A DNA stretch of 64,000 bases from Dehalococcoidia bacterium UBA2158 (GCA_002328185.1 DCWQ01000033.1:61285-125284); one strand, 5' to 3'; counted from the stretch's first letter, positions 17,784 through 27,097 are shown. Numbers and translations: made by a program. The notes: generated by a model from the letters alone, not told the origin.

Positions 17784-18710
17784 CTAGACCGCGAAAGCCA
17801 ACTGCAACTGACCCCTGGCCGGCGCATTTGTCTGAACTGCTGCCCGGTCTGGCAGGTCCCACTGCCGCCGCACTCGGTCCACGGTGTCCAGAACAACCTT
17901 GGTGTAGTCCTGAGGCGCGTAGGTCTTGTTGCTATAAAGCCGATTGTAGCCCGCGTTCAGATGTGGGTAGGCCTCTTTCAACATGGGCATGAACCACTCT
18001 TTTGAGCCCGGCTTCAGAAACAACACGTTGGCCCCTAGGTATTGGGCTTTGTGCGCGTGGGCCGCTTCCACCACCGCTTGGATATTCGCTTCGTCGTCAG
18101 TGATGCCCGGCAGCAAAGGCGCCATCATCACACCGGCGGAGATGCCGTTCTCAACAAGGTATTCCATGGTCTCCAGCCTGGTCATGGGATTCGGAGTCCC
18201 TGGCTCCATCATCTTCCAGACCTTTTCGCTGATGGTCCCGACGCTGAAGTTGACGTGAACGTCGGCCACCTGGCTCAGTTCCGCCAAGATGTCCGCATCC
18301 CGGCGCACCGAGACACCCTTAGTGGTGATGGACACGGGGTTCCTAAAATCCCTCAGCACGTGGAGGAGGCGACGGGTGATCTCGTATTCGGCCTCGGCCG
18401 GTTCATAGGGGTCCGAGGCGGTGCCGATGGCGATGGTCTCCCGGCGCCAACTGGGGCGTTTCAGCTCTTTGCGCAGGACTTCGGGAGCATTCACCTTAGC
18501 GAAAACCCGGGTCTCGAAGTCACGCCCTGAGTCCAAACCCCAAAATTCGTGGGTAGGCCGGGCATAGCAGTACGTGCAAGCGTGGCGGCAACCCCGGTAA
18601 GGGTTCATCGTCCACCGGAACGGCAGCGTGGGAACATCTATCTTATTGAGCAGAGTCTTGCAGTGGATCTCTTGAACGTCAGCGCCGGCCATTGGCCCCT
18701 CCCTATGCAC
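17784..18710 (-). CDS. SplB-like (Rv2578c-type) radical SAM protein
   Basis: A 308-residue protein; the frame may start at ATG 18710 or at ATG 18692. The cluster motif is NPYRGCRHACTYCYARPTHE, i.e. C-x3-C-x2-C followed by Y-A-R, as in spore photoproduct lyase-related Rv2578c-family proteins. AIGTASDPYEPAE and SVGTISEKVWKMMEPG also match this family. Its natural reaction is not established. It is a stand-alone gene, followed on the plus side by repeat-rich intergenic DNA. Confidence 0.8.
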   Translation of the reverse strand: MHREGPMAGADVQEIHCKTLLNKIDVPTLPFRWTMNPYRGCRHACTYCYARPTHEFWGLDSGRDFETRVFAKVNAPEVLRKELKRPSWRRETIAIGTASDPYEPAEAEYEITRRLLHVLRDFRNPVSITTKGVSVRRDADILAELSQVADVHVNFSVGTISEKVWKMMEPGTPNPMTRLETMEYLVENGISAGVMMAPLLPGITDDEANIQAVVEAAHAHKAQYLGANVLFLKPGSKEWFMPMLKEAYPHLNAGYNRLYSNKTYAPQDYTKVVLDTVDRVRRQWDLPDRAAVQTNAPARGQLQLAFAV

Positions 18711-18817
18711 ACAGCAAACAATTGCAAATAAACTAGAACATTAATTCTAATTATGGGCTTGGGCTGTGCATAAAGGCAAGCCGGGGCCGTCACCCAGACG
18801 GGTGGGTGGAATATGTT

Positions 18818-20224
18818 CTACCGCTTGTAGACGGCCGCCTCGCCGGACCGGTCGCAGTTCAGTTTGCGGCTGAGGTGCAAGCCTTCCAGGATGAACTCCA
18901 CTGCCGCCGCGATGACCTCGGGCCGCTTGTCATCGGTCAGTTTCTTGATCGCTTTCGCCAGGCCGTCGATGTTCTTAACCAAGTCCGGGTACCCCGCAGC
19001 CGAAAGGTCGCTACCGGTCTCGGCTTGGTTACCCAGGTCAAAGGCGGTGACCACTGGGTCCAATTCATCAACATCGAAGTAGCTTCCAAAGACGCGGAGC
19101 ACGGCACGGCGAGTCAGGTCATCGGTCAGCCGGGACTCGCGGCCCTCTTCGAACGTCTCGAGTTCGATCTTGCCCGCGAACGATGCCACTATGTATGACA
19201 GGTCACTGACTCTGGGACAGGCCCACTCTTCGCCGTTCCGGATGCTCCGGCGCACAGCGTTGCCCAACATGGTTTCGAAATTGGCTATAGAGACCCGGAC
19301 GCTCACCCCGGACCGCTGGTTGATCTCGCTGCTCAAACGGGCTTGGGTGGTGATCTCCGCCAGGACATGTTTCATGTAGTCAGGGATGACCAGTTTGCCC
19401 TCTTCGGGGAACTTGGTCCGCTCCTGGTCCATGATTGCGATCTCATCATTAGCGTCCAGCGGATAGTGGGTGTGTATCTGGGAGCCGTAGCGGTCCTTGA
19501 GCGGAGTCACTATGCGGCCGCGGTTGGTGTAGTCCTCGGGGTTGGCCGTTGAGACCACGAACACGTCCAGAGGCAACCGGACCCGGTAGCCCTTGATCTG
19601 TACGTCCCGCTCTTCCATCAGGTTGAACAGTCCAACTTGGATCCTCTCTGCAAGGTCGGGCAACTCATTGATGCAGAAGATGCCGCGGTTGGTGCGGGGC
19701 ACCAGGCCGTAGTGAATCACCAATTCGTCGGACAGGTAATGGCCCTCGGCGACCTTGATGGGGTCTATCTCGCCGATGAGGTCCGCGATGGAGATATCGG
19801 GGGTCGCCAGCTTCTCGGAGTAGCGTTCCTCTCTGGCTATCCATTCTACGGGGGTCTTGTCGCCCATCTCTGCCACTTTGATCCGGCAGACCTGGCAGAT
19901 GGGATCGTAGGGGTTGTCGTTGATCTCGCAGTCTGCGATCTTGGGAATGGCTTCGTCCAGCAGATTGGTCAGACTCCGGATAATGCGCGACTTGGCCTGT
20001 CCACGCTCGCCCAGCAGGATGATGTCCTGCCCCGCCAGGATGGCATTCTCCAGTTGGGGAATGACCGTTTGTTCAAAACCGACGATGCCTGGGAACACCA
20101 GCTCTTCGGCGCGAATTTTTTGGATCAGGTTTTTCCGCAGTTCCTCACGAACCGGAATCACTTCATAATTGCTCTTGCGGAGAGCTCCGAGAGTCTGGGG
20201 ACGTTTTGCCCTGGGCATGCTCAC
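18818..20224 (-). CDS. Magnesium-chelatase-type AAA+ ATPase
   Basis: A 468-residue protein of the ChlI/YifB-like AAA class. The P-loop reads LLGERGQAKSR (72-80), with Ala where most P-loops have the second Gly. Walker B is GIFCINELPD and a sensor segment is FVVSTANPEDY. A cysteine trio (C95, C106, C109) lies in the insertion after Walker A and could bind a metal. Relatives usually sit beside a VWA protein; here the only VWA gene is 7 kb away with its own MoxR ATPase. Role unknown; perhaps a chelatase-like chaperone or stress ATPase. Confidence 0.75.
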   Translation of the reverse strand: MSMPRAKRPQTLGALRKSNYEVIPVREELRKNLIQKIRAEELVFPGIVGFEQTVIPQLENAILAGQDIILLGERGQAKSRIIRSLTNLLDEAIPKIADCEINDNPYDPICQVCRIKVAEMGDKTPVEWIAREERYSEKLATPDISIADLIGEIDPIKVAEGHYLSDELVIHYGLVPRTNRGIFCINELPDLAERIQVGLFNLMEERDVQIKGYRVRLPLDVFVVSTANPEDYTNRGRIVTPLKDRYGSQIHTHYPLDANDEIAIMDQERTKFPEEGKLVIPDYMKHVLAEITTQARLSSEINQRSGVSVRVSIANFETMLGNAVRRSIRNGEEWACPRVSDLSYIVASFAGKIELETFEEGRESRLTDDLTRRAVLRVFGSYFDVDELDPVVTAFDLGNQAETGSDLSAAGYPDLVKNIDGLAKAIKKLTDDKRPEVIAAAVEFILEGLHLSRKLNCDRSGEAAVYKR

Positions 20225-20367
20225 CCCTCCAAAAAACGATAGGGAGATTTTGATAAGACCAAAAGCGCCGGTTGCTTCGTAATATAGTTATGTGAACCGG
20301 TCGGTTTCAAGTTATCACACGTTGGCCTATAATTTAACGGGAGAGAAGACTCCCTTAGAGTGTGACC

Positions 20368-20739
20368 ATGTTCTACAGATTGGCGTTCCCTCTCTTATAT
20401 TTCCTAGCACCCCGCTTTCTGCCCAAAGCGCTGAAGTTCGCGCGTCTGGTTTGGCGATTGATTTTCGACAAACGGGTGTCGATCTTTCTGCGTGCGCTGG
20501 TGCCGCTCGCCGTGATCTACATCATCTCGCCCTACGACATCCTGAGAGACCGGATCCCAATCCTGGGGCGGTTCGACGACCTCATCATCTTGGGATTGGC
20601 GCTTCTGTTCCTGACCAAGATGGCGCCGCCAAATATCGTGGACGAGCACATGGACCGAGTCACCGAGTCAGATCGCCCCGAAGACAAGGACCCTGAGAAA
20701 GTGGTTGACGGCTCGAGCAGGCTGATTGACGACGAGTAA
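20368..20739 (+). CDS. DUF1232 (YkvA-like) membrane protein
   Basis: A 123-residue protein with start ATG 20368 (a GTG two codons earlier is also possible). The core VIYIISPYDILRDRIPILGR followed by FDDLIILG is the DUF1232 signature (S-P-x-D-x-x-x-D-x-I-P-x-L-G-x-x-D-D), placed between two hydrophobic segments. The tail is highly acidic. Its 3' end overlaps the TTG-started frame of hemW by 14 bases. DUF1232 proteins have no agreed function. Confidence 0.8.
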   Translation: MFYRLAFPLLYFLAPRFLPKALKFARLVWRLIFDKRVSIFLRALVPLAVIYIISPYDILRDRIPILGRFDDLIILGLALLFLTKMAPPNIVDEHMDRVTESDRPEDKDPEKVVDGSSRLIDDE

Positions 20740-21949
20740 CCCTCGGCGGATCGTGCCCCCCTCCGGAATGGGACTCTACGTCCACGTCCCCTTCTGCAAG
20801 ACCAAATGCCCTTACTGCGATTTCAACACCTACCAGGGCATCGAGGATCTCATCGAGCCCTTTCTCCTCGCGCTGACCTCCGAGATCAAGCGCTGGGGCG
20901 ACACTCTGGCCCACCCGGCCGTCAAGTCGATATTCTTCGGCGGCGGGACCCCCTCCTACCTGCCTAAGGGCGATATCGAAAAGATACTCGCCTCCATTCA
21001 GGCGTCATACCAGGTGGCGCCAAACGCTGAGATAACCATTGAAGCCAATCCCGGAGACTTGGATGGCGCTGCCTGCGCCGGAATCCTGGCCCAGGGCGTC
21101 AACCGGCTAAGCATCGGGGTGCAGAGCCTGGATAACTACCTCCTAAACCTACTGGGCCGCCGCCACCAGGCATCGGAAGCCGTGGAGGCATTCAAGTTCG
21201 CCCGCCAAGCCGGGTTCGACAATGTGAACCTGGACCTGATGTACGGGCTGCCCAACCAATCCCTAGACCAGTGGCGGCGGACCCTCGATTCTCTGATTGA
21301 ACTGGCCCCGGAGCATATCTCCCTGTATGCCCTGGGCATCGAAGAGGGCACGCCCATGCACCGCTGGCTGGAGGACGGCAAGATCCCCGAGCCCGACTCC
21401 GACTTGGCCGCCGACATGTACCAATACGCCCGCGAGTCGCTGGCCGCGGCGGGCTATCACCACTACGAGATATCCAACTGGTCGGTCCGGGGACGGCCCT
21501 GCGAGCACAACGTCGTTTACTGGGAGAACGGCCCGTACCTTGGAGTGGGCCCTGGTGCGCATTCCCGCCTGGGAGATTTTCGGTTTTGGACTGTTCTCTC
21601 GCCACGGGATTACAACATAAAAGCCTCTGGGTGGGCCGCTGCCAATGTCCAGCCCATAGACGAACTGGTGGAAGCCGCGCTAGAAAACATCCCGACGTTG
21701 GCAGGCTGGGAACACCTCAGTTTGGAAACCACCTGCTCCGAGACCATGTTCCTAGGTCTGCGGTTGCTGGACGGCCTGAACACCTCCCAAGCTTCTTCCC
21801 TGGCAGGCATCGACCTAGCCAAGAAGTTCCAAGCCCCGATCCAAGAGTGCCTCGAACTCGGCCTGCTAGAACAAGACGGCGACTGCCTAAAGCTGACTGA
21901 ATCCTCCTACCTCATCGCCAACCAGGCTTTCACTCGGTTCTTGGGATAG
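20726..21949 (+). CDS. hemW: HemW-like radical SAM haem chaperone
   Basis: A 407-residue protein from TTG 20726; ATG 20768 would give 393 residues. The motif VPFCKTKCPYCDF (C24, C28, C31 in the longer form) followed by a GGGTPS segment is typical of HemW/HemN. HemW lacks the fourth N-terminal cysteine of true coproporphyrinogen dehydrogenase and works as a haem-binding chaperone. IGVQSLDNYLLNLLGRRHQ fits the same subfamily. Translation is probably coupled to the overlapping DUF1232 gene. Confidence 0.85.
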   Translation: MTTSNPRRIVPPSGMGLYVHVPFCKTKCPYCDFNTYQGIEDLIEPFLLALTSEIKRWGDTLAHPAVKSIFFGGGTPSYLPKGDIEKILASIQASYQVAPNAEITIEANPGDLDGAACAGILAQGVNRLSIGVQSLDNYLLNLLGRRHQASEAVEAFKFARQAGFDNVNLDLMYGLPNQSLDQWRRTLDSLIELAPEHISLYALGIEEGTPMHRWLEDGKIPEPDSDLAADMYQYARESLAAAGYHHYEISNWSVRGRPCEHNVVYWENGPYLGVGPGAHSRLGDFRFWTVLSPRDYNIKASGWAAANVQPIDELVEAALENIPTLAGWEHLSLETTCSETMFLGLRLLDGLNTSQASSLAGIDLAKKFQAPIQECLELGLLEQDGDCLKLTESSYLIANQAFTRFLG

Positions 21950-22222
21950 AGAACCGGTCAAACGACAAAACTTCCTCCAAAACCCTCCGATTTTCTGTCA
22001 TGATTCCCCCCACATCGATTTTCCCGGCAACTCCCAGACCCGCTGGACCACGCTCTGCCCTGGCCTCGCCACGGCTGAGAAACCCTCCATATAGGGAGGT
22101 CTCCCCATGCTCCTTCGGCCCTCCTCCAAATTCTCGATTTTAAAGATGGGGACCACTCCGGATGTTCGGACCTCTGCCAGGCCCTACGATGACATCACAA
22201 CGAAATTCGAGGTGAGGCAACC
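21950..22222. other. Intergenic leader region, about 270 bases
   Basis: This region separates hemW from the secreted-repeat-protein locus. It holds a small CCTCC/GGAGG hairpin around 22087-22103 and pyrimidine-rich stretches. No tRNA (including a tRNA-Sec for the nearby selB) or known riboswitch was recognised. The promoter of the downstream locus must lie here. Confidence 0.35.
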
Positions 22223-22321
22223 ATGAAAACAGCGATGAACATCCAGATGGCAACACAGGGAACTACAGGGAAACCACGGGGCAGAACGAAAATCGCAGCA
22301 AGATTAAGGCAGCTAACATGA
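22223..22321 (+). CDS. Possible 32-codon upstream ORF coupled to the repeat protein
   Basis: ATG 22223 sits 5-6 bases after GAGGTGAGG and opens a 32-residue basic peptide (MKTAMNIQMATQG..., later GKPRGRTKIAARLRQL). Its TGA stop overlaps the ATG of the next gene as ATGA, the usual sign of translational coupling. It resembles no known family. It could be a real small protein, a regulatory upstream ORF, or an old start region of the downstream gene. Confidence 0.35.
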   Translation: MKTAMNIQMATQGTTGKPRGRTKIAARLRQLT

Positions 22322-22783
22322 CGACCAAAAATCACATACAAAGCAAAACCCAGATCTTGGCCGGACTTGTAGTCGGCGGTATGACGGGGGTGGCCTTCAT
22401 GCTCCCGGGCACAGCTTCGGCAGACGAGTCCGCCAGGCCCTTGGGGCAGGTTGAGTCGTCAGTATTCGCCCCCGCATCCACCAACCATGCGATCGACATG
22501 GACATCATTGAACCGAGTTTCTACGATGAAAAATTAATCAGCAACAGCGTAGCCCATGGGGACGACATGGACCTACTTGGCCCTGGTTTCTATGACGCCA
22601 AACTGATCAGCGCTTCCTCTATGGAAAAGCGGTGGCGTCGACCCCTACGAGAACGTAGCAGCCAAACGGATCCGCACCGGCAACAGCTACGACATGGACC
22701 TGATCGACCCAGGCTTCTATGACTCCAAGGTGACCCTCAGGTCCAACGGGATCGAGAGTCTGCAAGAAGACAACATCATCTAA
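22318..22783 (+). pseudogene. Secreted protein with three D-M-D-L-x-x-P-x-F-Y-D repeats, frame broken
   Basis: From ATG 22318 the protein has a clear Sec signal peptide (basic start, hydrophobic core, cleavage near TASA-DES, about residue 38). Two repeats follow: IDMDIIEPSFYDEKLIS and DDMDLLGPGFYDAKLIS. The frame then runs out of phase near 22630. One base further (from 22631) the text continues in the next frame with a third repeat, YDMDLIDPGFYDSKVTL, ending at TAA 22781-22783. The break is a real frameshift, a sequencing error, or programmed. The repeat family is not one I recognise; the spacing suggests short secreted binding repeats. A terminator follows. Confidence 0.65.
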
Positions 22784-22831
22784 ATAGAAATTTCTTAAGT
22801 GGGGTTATTGCCACGACCCCGTTCGCATCAG

Positions 22832-22864
22832 CCCCACCCTTTTGAAGATGGATGGGGGTTTTTA
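22832..22864 (+). terminator. Intrinsic terminator after the repeat protein
   Basis: A C-rich arm at 22832-22839 pairs with GGATGGGG at 22850-22857 (seven pairs, one mismatch), followed by a run of T at 22859-22863. It separates the repeat-protein locus from selB. Confidence 0.6.
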
Positions 22865-22939
22865 TTTAGTGATCATATCTGGGGAGGAATAAACTGAGGT
22901 ATGATGATAGTGATTCCACTTCTGCGTGATTACTGAACC

Positions 22940-24805
22940 ATGTACGTCATAGGCACCGCCGGACACGTGGACCACGGCAAGTCCACACTCGTAAAGGCTC
23001 TGACCAACATCGACCCCGACCGCTTTCCGGAAGAGAAAGCGCGGGAGATGACCATCGACCTGGGATTCGCCTGGATGACCCTGCCCAGCGACCGGGAAGT
23101 CAGCATCATTGACGTGCCCGGCCACGAAAGGTTCATCAAGAACATGCTGGCCGGAGTGGGCGCCATCGACCTGGCCTTACTGATTGTGGCCGCCGATGAG
23201 AGCGTCATGCCTCAGACCAGGGAGCACCTTGCCATCCTCGACATCCTCCAGATCACCCGCGGCCTGGTGGTCGTCACCAAGACCGACTTAGTCGACGAAG
23301 AGATGGTGGAGTTGGTCAAAGCAGAGGTGGAAGACACCTTGGTTGGCACATCCTTCGAAGGCTGTCCCATGGTCGCCGTCTCTGCCTACACCGGCGACGG
23401 CATGGACGAACTGAAAGCCATCATCGACCGTATCTTGGACGGGACCGATGAGCGGCAAGACCTCGGCCGACCCCGGCTCCCCATCGACCGCTGCTTCACC
23501 ATCTCAGGCTTCGGCACCGTGGTCACCGGCACATTGATCGACGGCACATTGACCGTGGGCCAGGAGATCGAACTGGCCGGGTCGGGACAGAAGGCCAGAA
23601 TCAGGGGCTTGCAGAGCCACAAGACCAAGGTAGACTCCACTGACCCCGGCGTGAGGCTGGCGGTGAACCTCTCGGGCCTATCCAAAGACGAGGTCGAACG
23701 CGGTGAGATATTGACCATACCCGGCTGGCTCAAGCCCACCCGCCGCCTGGACGCACGCCTGCGGATGGTCCAGAATGCGCCCAACCCGCTGAAACACAAC
23801 CAGGGCGTCACCTTCCACTTGTTCACCAGTGAGGCCTCGGCGCGGGTCAGGCTGCTCGACGCCGACCGGCTGGTAGCCGGTCAGGAAGGCTGGGTCCAAC
23901 TTTTGTTGAACGACCCGCTCCCCGTAGTCAAGGGCGACTTCTTCGTGATCCGCTCCGCTGAAGACACCTTGGGCGGCGGCCAGATCGTCGATCCCAACCC
24001 CCGGCGGCGCTACCGCCGGTTCGACGACGATGTCGTGGAACGGCTGTTGACCCTAGACCAAGGCAATGGAGGCGACATCATCATCAGCGTTGCCGAGCAG
24101 TGGGGCCCCTGCGACATGACAACACTATCCCAGCGCACCAACCTGCCCCGTGAGGAAGTCTCGGAAAGGGTGGCCCAGTTGACCGAGGAAGGCGAATTGG
24201 TGACCATGGGGGATTTCGGCAGCGACGCCGATGCGGTAGTCTACTCAACCCAGGGCTGGGCCATACTCAAGAGCAAAGTCGCCTCGGCACTGCAGCTCTA
24301 CCACACCCAGTACCCGCTGCGGCAGGGCGTGCCGGCCCAGGAGGTACGCAGCCGGTTGGACCTGTCCCAGCCGGTCTACCAGCGGGCGTTGGTCCGCTTA
24401 GTGGAAGAGCAGATAGTGGTCGATGAACGGCAGTCCCTGCGCCTGCCGGACCACGAGATCTCCCTCACTCCAAAGATGGAAGAAGAGGCGTCGGCCTACT
24501 TGAATTCCCTGCAGCAAGACCCTTATTCTCCACCCAGCGACCAGAAGATCAGCCCGGAGTTGCTGAGCGTGCTCATCGACCAGGGCAAGGTGGTCCGGGT
24601 GACTGACGGAGTCGTCTTCGACGCCGGAACCTACCGGGAAATGACCGACCGCATCGTCCAGCATCTGAAAGACCAGGGCAATATCACGGTGGCCGAGGCC
24701 CGGACCATGTTTGACACTAGCCGAAAATACGTCCTTCCCCTCCTGGAACACATGGACCAGCAACAGATCACCCGCCGCACCGGCGACGAAAGAGTTCTGA
24801 GGTAA
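22940..24805 (+). CDS. selB: Selenocysteine-specific elongation factor SelB
   Basis: A 621-residue protein with full SelB architecture: an EF-Tu-like GTPase with G1 AGHVDHGKST (7-16), G3 DVPGHERF (58-65) and G4 TKTD (113-116); beta-barrel domains to about residue 380; and C-terminal winged-helix repeats that bind the SECIS hairpin. The ITIDLGFA-type element right after the switch region (EMTIDLGFAW) is SelB-specific. SelB delivers Sec-tRNA to UGA codons that are followed by a SECIS hairpin. No selA, selD or selC is visible in the window, but a strong candidate client is (rhodanese at 53189). It is followed closely by the NurA-like gene. Confidence 0.92.
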   Translation: MYVIGTAGHVDHGKSTLVKALTNIDPDRFPEEKAREMTIDLGFAWMTLPSDREVSIIDVPGHERFIKNMLAGVGAIDLALLIVAADESVMPQTREHLAILDILQITRGLVVVTKTDLVDEEMVELVKAEVEDTLVGTSFEGCPMVAVSAYTGDGMDELKAIIDRILDGTDERQDLGRPRLPIDRCFTISGFGTVVTGTLIDGTLTVGQEIELAGSGQKARIRGLQSHKTKVDSTDPGVRLAVNLSGLSKDEVERGEILTIPGWLKPTRRLDARLRMVQNAPNPLKHNQGVTFHLFTSEASARVRLLDADRLVAGQEGWVQLLLNDPLPVVKGDFFVIRSAEDTLGGGQIVDPNPRRRYRRFDDDVVERLLTLDQGNGGDIIISVAEQWGPCDMTTLSQRTNLPREEVSERVAQLTEEGELVTMGDFGSDADAVVYSTQGWAILKSKVASALQLYHTQYPLRQGVPAQEVRSRLDLSQPVYQRALVRLVEEQIVVDERQSLRLPDHEISLTPKMEEEASAYLNSLQQDPYSPPSDQKISPELLSVLIDQGKVVRVTDGVVFDAGTYREMTDRIVQHLKDQGNITVAEARTMFDTSRKYVLPLLEHMDQQQITRRTGDERVLR

Positions 24806-24823
24806 TTAGTTTTGGGTCTGGAC

Positions 24824-26023
24824 ATGGGACAAACGGTCCTTCAATTGGACCGACTCACCCAGTCTGTGCGCGGGGCAAGCCAAGCCCGTGAAGACCGGTT
24901 GACGGCCCTCATCAACGCGGCGGCCAGCATCGACCCAGAGACTGCGGCTGAAAAAACCTCCGACACCAGACAACGTCCCTACCTGGCAGCCGAGGTCGAT
25001 GAATCCCTGCTGGGGGCCTACCCCCCGCTCGAACCGCCTGCCGACTGGGTGGTCGCCGCGGTCGACGGCTCACACATCGACGTCGACCGTCACCTGCCCG
25101 TGGCCTGCTATCTGTTGAACTTTGGCGGCTGTGTGCTGACCTACGGCAGCCAGCCCGACGCCACACTCTTCAGCCAACCCCACCTGGCCACCACCCCTGA
25201 GGAGCTGTACATCTCCGATCCAGCCAACTCCATGGGCGAAGAGATGATCAGCGGTCCGCTCCTGGGTCTGGTGCGAACCGTGAAAGAGCTGGAGACCCTG
25301 GCCGACACCGTGGAGCAATGCCCGCCCGGCCTGCCGGTGTTGGGTCTGGTGGACGGCTCTCTGGTGCTGTGGGGCCTATCGGGTCAGGCCTACCGTCCCT
25401 ACGTGACCGACGCCATAATTAACGACGGGCTGCTTCCCGCCTTGAAACGCCTGGAAAAGCTGTCCGAGACCCGCCCGGTGGCCCTGGCCGCCTACGTGTC
25501 TTACCCTCGGAGCGCCGAGGCCGTGAACGCCGTGCGCTGCTCCCTCTGCCCCCATGACAACACCATCTGCACCAAGTCATGCAACAACCGCCGCTCCGCC
25601 CAGCAACCATGCAATAGCGCCAACGAGTTCCTGGATCGGAACCTGTTCCAACGGCTGCTGGAACCGGGCTGGCGCTCCCCCGTCTATAAGACCAACTCCT
25701 CGGTCTCCAGAGACTCGTACGACGAGGCCAATAAGGTCTATTTCTTCTACGTGAACGCAGGCGAGGAGATCGGCCGGGTCGAGGTACCCAAATGGGTGGC
25801 CAAGAACGAGACTCTGTTATCCCTGACCCACGGTCTGGTCTGGGACCAATGCCAACGCGGCCAGGGCTACCCAGTAGCCATCTCCGAGTCTCACGAGCAA
25901 GCCGTCGTAAGCGCCGGTGACCGTCGGGTATTCATACGCATGCTGACCGACTCCCTGGAACGCCAAGGCCTCTCCGCCGCCACGTCCCAAAAAGACCGCT
26001 CCAAACGCTCACCCTGGGTGTAG
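24824..26023 (+). CDS. NurA-domain nuclease with inserted cysteine cluster
   Basis: A 399-residue protein starting at ATG 24824; a TTG 12 bases earlier is possible. NurA features: AAVDGSHIDVD (D81) near the start of the core, GLVDGSLVLWG (D177) and AAYVSYPRS. NurA is the 5'-3' nuclease that works with the HerA translocase in end resection. Residues 239-263 carry five cysteines (C-x2-C-x6-C-x3-C-x9-C), which could hold zinc or an Fe-S cluster. No herA is adjacent. It is 19 bases after selB, so co-transcription is likely. Confidence 0.75.
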   Translation: MGQTVLQLDRLTQSVRGASQAREDRLTALINAAASIDPETAAEKTSDTRQRPYLAAEVDESLLGAYPPLEPPADWVVAAVDGSHIDVDRHLPVACYLLNFGGCVLTYGSQPDATLFSQPHLATTPEELYISDPANSMGEEMISGPLLGLVRTVKELETLADTVEQCPPGLPVLGLVDGSLVLWGLSGQAYRPYVTDAIINDGLLPALKRLEKLSETRPVALAAYVSYPRSAEAVNAVRCSLCPHDNTICTKSCNNRRSAQQPCNSANEFLDRNLFQRLLEPGWRSPVYKTNSSVSRDSYDEANKVYFFYVNAGEEIGRVEVPKWVAKNETLLSLTHGLVWDQCQRGQGYPVAISESHEQAVVSAGDRRVFIRMLTDSLERQGLSAATSQKDRSKRSPWV

Positions 26024-26048
26024 TCCAGTCTCATTCAACCACAAAGTC

Positions 26049-26072
26049 CCTTCCCCCGTTCACGGGGGAAGG
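26049..26072. repeat. Short palindromic repeat (C-run / G-run type)
   Basis: A perfect 10-bp inverted repeat (CCTTCCCCCG / CGGGGGAAGG) with a TTCA loop lies just after the NurA-like gene. It resembles the other C-run palindromes at 40142, 48489, 48566, 49780 and 49872. It may also serve as a transcription stop signal. Confidence 0.6.
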
Positions 26073-26119
26073 TTAGGATGTGGCAGCTCTCCACCTAACC
26101 CAAACCAGGGAGAACCACA

Positions 26120-27097
26120 ATGCTGACAACAAAACTCTGCACATTACTAGGCATAGATTTTCCAATAATCAACGCCCCAATGGCTGGTACCGCCGCTTCC
26201 GACCTAGCCACCGCTGTCTCCAAGGCCGGCGCATTCGGGATGATTGGCTGCAACCTGAGTCCGGACCCAGTTTGGATCACCGAACAGATACAAGCGGTCA
26301 GGGAAAAGACTGACCAGCCCTTCGGCGTGGGGTTCATCTCCTCGGCCGTCTGGATGGAAAAGGCCATAGAGGCCGCCCTGGATGCCAAGGTGACCGCCAT
26401 CAGCCATTCCTTCGTCGACCCAACTCCGTTCATAGAGCAGGCAAAAGGCTCCGGAGTTAAGATCTTCGCCCAGGTCCAGACCATGGCCAACGCCAGAAAG
26501 GCAGTCGCTGCCGGCGCCGACGTTATCATCGCTCAAGGCAATGAAGCCGGCGGGCATACAAGCTATCTGGGAACGCTGTCCTTCGTGCGCGCCGTGGTCA
26601 AGATCGCCGGAGACATACCGGTGGTGGCAGCAGGGGGAATCGCCGACGGCCCCGGTCTCGCTGCGGCGCTGATGCTGGGGGCCGAGGGTGTGTGGATGGG
26701 CACCCGGTTCGTGGCAAGTTTGGAGTGGGCCGGTCCGGAGTGGGCCAAGGGTCAAGTCATCCTCGCCGACGCCGACGACACCGTTTCGACCAACGTCTAT
26801 GACCTGGTCTCCGACGCCCCATTTCCCCTTGATATGGTCAGTGACCGGGTTATAAGGAACACTTTCACCGACACCTGGCACGACCGGACAGAGGCAATGA
26901 TGGCCAGGCAGAGCGAACTCATGGAAGACATCGCTACCGCCACCGCCACTGGTGACGCCACAACGGCGCCGGTCCGTGCCGGAGGCGCATCCGCGATCAT
27001 ACGTTCCGTGGAGCCGGCGTCCTACATCCTGCGGGAGATCGTTTCCCAGGCGGCGGATATCCTCAAAAACCGCACCGAGAAACTTCTGGGCGGCTAA
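26120..27097 (+). CDS. Nitronate monooxygenase / 2-nitropropane dioxygenase family
   Basis: A 325-residue TIM-barrel flavoprotein. PIINAPMAGTAA marks the N-terminal FMN-binding strand; AQGNEAGGHTSYLG carries the catalytic His of the family; VVAAGGIADG and GAEGVWMGTRF form the phosphate-binding strands. The family oxidises nitronates such as propionate 3-nitronate; FabK enoyl reductases are close relatives, but the G-x-E-A-G-G-H motif favours the monooxygenase. It follows the NurA-like gene after a palindromic repeat, and a convergent gene remnant lies downstream. Confidence 0.85.
   Translation: MLTTKLCTLLGIDFPIINAPMAGTAASDLATAVSKAGAFGMIGCNLSPDPVWITEQIQAVREKTDQPFGVGFISSAVWMEKAIEAALDAKVTAISHSFVDPTPFIEQAKGSGVKIFAQVQTMANARKAVAAGADVIIAQGNEAGGHTSYLGTLSFVRAVVKIAGDIPVVAAGGIADGPGLAAALMLGAEGVWMGTRFVASLEWAGPEWAKGQVILADADDTVSTNVYDLVSDAPFPLDMVSDRVIRNTFTDTWHDRTEAMMARQSELMEDIATATATGDATTAPVRAGGASAIIRSVEPASYILREIVSQAADILKNRTEKLLGG

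Noticed and set aside
21950..22940. tRNA-Sec near selB
   Set aside because: No long-variable-arm tRNA with a TCA anticodon and TTC-type T loop could be seen in this interval.
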